Source: Thermoflexales bacterium (lineage in GTDB: Bacteria; Chloroflexota; Anaerolineae; Fen-1058). Taken from it: DNA of 6,516 nucleotides. Below the pieces are notes generated by a model, which did not search any database, was not told the DNA's origin, and saw only the letters and a program-made list of their open reading frames with translations. This document shows positions 5,810 to 6,516 of the stretch, in pieces. Made by a program: the position numbers and the translations under genes. The stretch's first letter is position 1. Each line of letters begins with the position of its first letter. The stretch spans positions 1 through 6,516 of the forward strand of contig JAGOBP010000242.1 of NCBI GenBank assembly GCA_017999195.1, in the 5' to 3' direction.

Positions 5810-6454
5810 TTAGGCCTGAACTTCAGCCGCGGGTGCAATCTGCCGGGCCAGTTCGCGGATTTCGGTCGCGCGGCGCAGGTCGATCAGATCGGGTCCCAGC
5901 ACCGGCACGGGAATCGCTTCGATGTCGGTCTTGCGGTACCATGGCACCGTCAGGATGCTCTGGCTTTCGACCTTCTCGAACAACTTCAAGAAGCCGTGCA
6001 ACAGAGCCTCGGGCTTGGGCGGGCAGCCGGGCACATACACATCCACGGGCAGGAACTTATCGATACCCGAGACGACGTTGTAGCCTTCCTTGAACGGGCC
6101 GCCGCTGGTCGCGCAGGCACCCATCGAGATGACGTACTTGGGTTCGGGCATTTGATTGTACAACCGCACGATGGTGGGGACCATTTTCTTGGTCACGGTG
6201 CCGGACACGATCATCAGGTCGGCCTGGCGCGGCGAGGGGCGCATGAGGCCCGCGCCGAAGCGCTCCAGGTCGTAGCGGCCCGCCGCCACACAAATCATCT
6301 CGATGGCGCAGCAGGCCAGACCAAACATGATCGGCCACATGGAGCGTTTGCGGCCCCAGTTGTACAGTTTATCCAGCGAAGTGACGAAAACGTTGTTGTG
6401 CAGTTCCGGCGGAACAATCGGATCATTGGGGAAGGGTTCAGGCTGTTGAGTCAT
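5810..6454 (-). CDS. nuoB: NADH-quinone oxidoreductase subunit B
   Basis: Complex I PSST subunit, holding cluster N2, which reduces quinone at the interface with NuoD. 214 aa. Cluster ligands are all visible: the tandem cysteines in GLACCAIEM (Cys48, Cys49), Cys114 in MGACATSGGPF and Cys144 in VPGCPPKPEA. Other family blocks are AGRYDLERFGAGLMRPSPRQ (58-77) and the DLMIVSGTVTKKM stretch (79-91). Residues 1-25 are a Pro-rich lead-in and the last 25 or so are a charged, Ala-ending tail, both variable in the family. Start: the ATG at 6454 is preceded by a perfect AGGAGGTA (6463-6470 on +) eight bases away. An in-frame ATG at 6478 lies upstream of that site and was rejected. The ATG overlaps the stop of the preceding frame as ATGA, so the two are likely translationally coupled. 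TAA stop at 5812-5810. Confidence 0.97.
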   Translation of the reverse strand: MTQQPEPFPNDPIVPPELHNNVFVTSLDKLYNWGRKRSMWPIMFGLACCAIEMICVAAGRYDLERFGAGLMRPSPRQADLMIVSGTVTKKMVPTIVRLYNQMPEPKYVISMGACATSGGPFKEGYNVVSGIDKFLPVDVYVPGCPPKPEALLHGFLKLFEKVESQSILTVPWYRKTDIEAIPVPVLGPDLIDLRRATEIRELARQIAPAAEVQA

Positions 6455-6516
6455 TGCGCGGCTACCTCCTCGTACCATTCACGTTGGATGTTCTCCAGCA
6501 AGTATAGCGCAGTGAC
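6451..6516 (-). CDS. C-terminal fragment of the gene upstream of nuoB
   Basis: An open frame enters from the right edge, encodes 21 residues (TALYLLENIQREWYEEVAAQ preceded by one Val) and stops at TGA 6453-6451, sharing ATGA with the nuoB start. The ATGA junction, and the nuoB ribosome binding site lying inside this frame, argue that it is real. By the usual nuo order it should be nuoA, but the visible tail lacks the common NuoA ending (W-x-KG-x-LEW-like), so it could be a divergent NuoA or another small gene. Too short to identify. Confidence 0.5.
   Translation of the reverse strand, partial: VTALYLLENIQREWYEEVAAQ
6463..6470 (-). promoter_or_regulatory. Ribosome binding site of nuoB
   Basis: TACCTCCT on + reads AGGAGGTA on -, a full match to the anti-Shine-Dalgarno core, eight bases before ATG 6454. 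It decides the start against the longer in-frame ATG at 6478. Confidence 0.85.

Noticed and set aside
3876..6454. Group 4 NiFe-hydrogenase or related energy-converting complex instead of complex I
   Set aside because: The NuoD part lacks the NiFe-binding CxxC pairs at both ends and has the complex I HPSTHG and DIVLGETDR sequences.

Overview
The window looks like ordinary chromosome from a moderate-to-high GC bacterium. The best guess is Chloroflexota (Anaerolineae-like), based on the general look of the Nuo proteins, the spacer repeats rich in CCAATT/TTGG and the CATTGCGAG palindromic repeats. That assignment is an inference and was not tested by any search. No phage, plasmid, IS element, CRISPR array, tRNA or rRNA was found. 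Genes occupy almost everything, and no gene-free stretch exceeds about 140 bases.

Left part, + strand: the C-terminal portion of a membrane sensor histidine kinase (1-930, truncated by the window edge) is followed after 90 bases by an exported SIMPL/DUF541 protein (1021-1809). The gap between them holds two 7-bp direct repeats in Pho-box geometry followed by a possible -10 element, so the SIMPL gene may be under two-component control.

Centre, 1810-1908: two perfect hairpins lie between convergent genes. One is a classic terminator and the other is a short copy of a dispersed palindromic repeat.

Right part, - strand, in transcription order from the right edge: the tail of an unidentified gene (6516-6451) overlaps nuoB by ATGA. 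Then come nuoB (6454-5810), a fused nuoCD (5693-3876), nuoI (3774-3097) and an Mrp/ApbC-type Fe-S carrier ATPase (2955-1909). NuoB, NuoCD and NuoI together form the quinone-reducing (Q) module of respiratory complex I, carrying clusters N2, N6a and N6b. Mrp-family proteins deliver Fe-S clusters, and the eukaryotic relative Ind1/NUBPL is a complex I assembly factor, so the grouping makes sense. A strong hairpin plus U-tract after nuoI suggests that mrp is at least partly uncoupled from the nuo genes.

The most unusual points are non-coding or detailed. A 90-bp MITE-like palindrome sits inside the nuo transcript between nuoB and nuoCD, and a miniature version lies directly after the mrp stop codon. 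Similar pyrimidine-rich repeats precede the ribosome binding sites of nuoI and mrp. Mrp lacks the usual CxxC, and NuoI has a long Ala/Lys/Glu tail. I see no convincing wholly new system.
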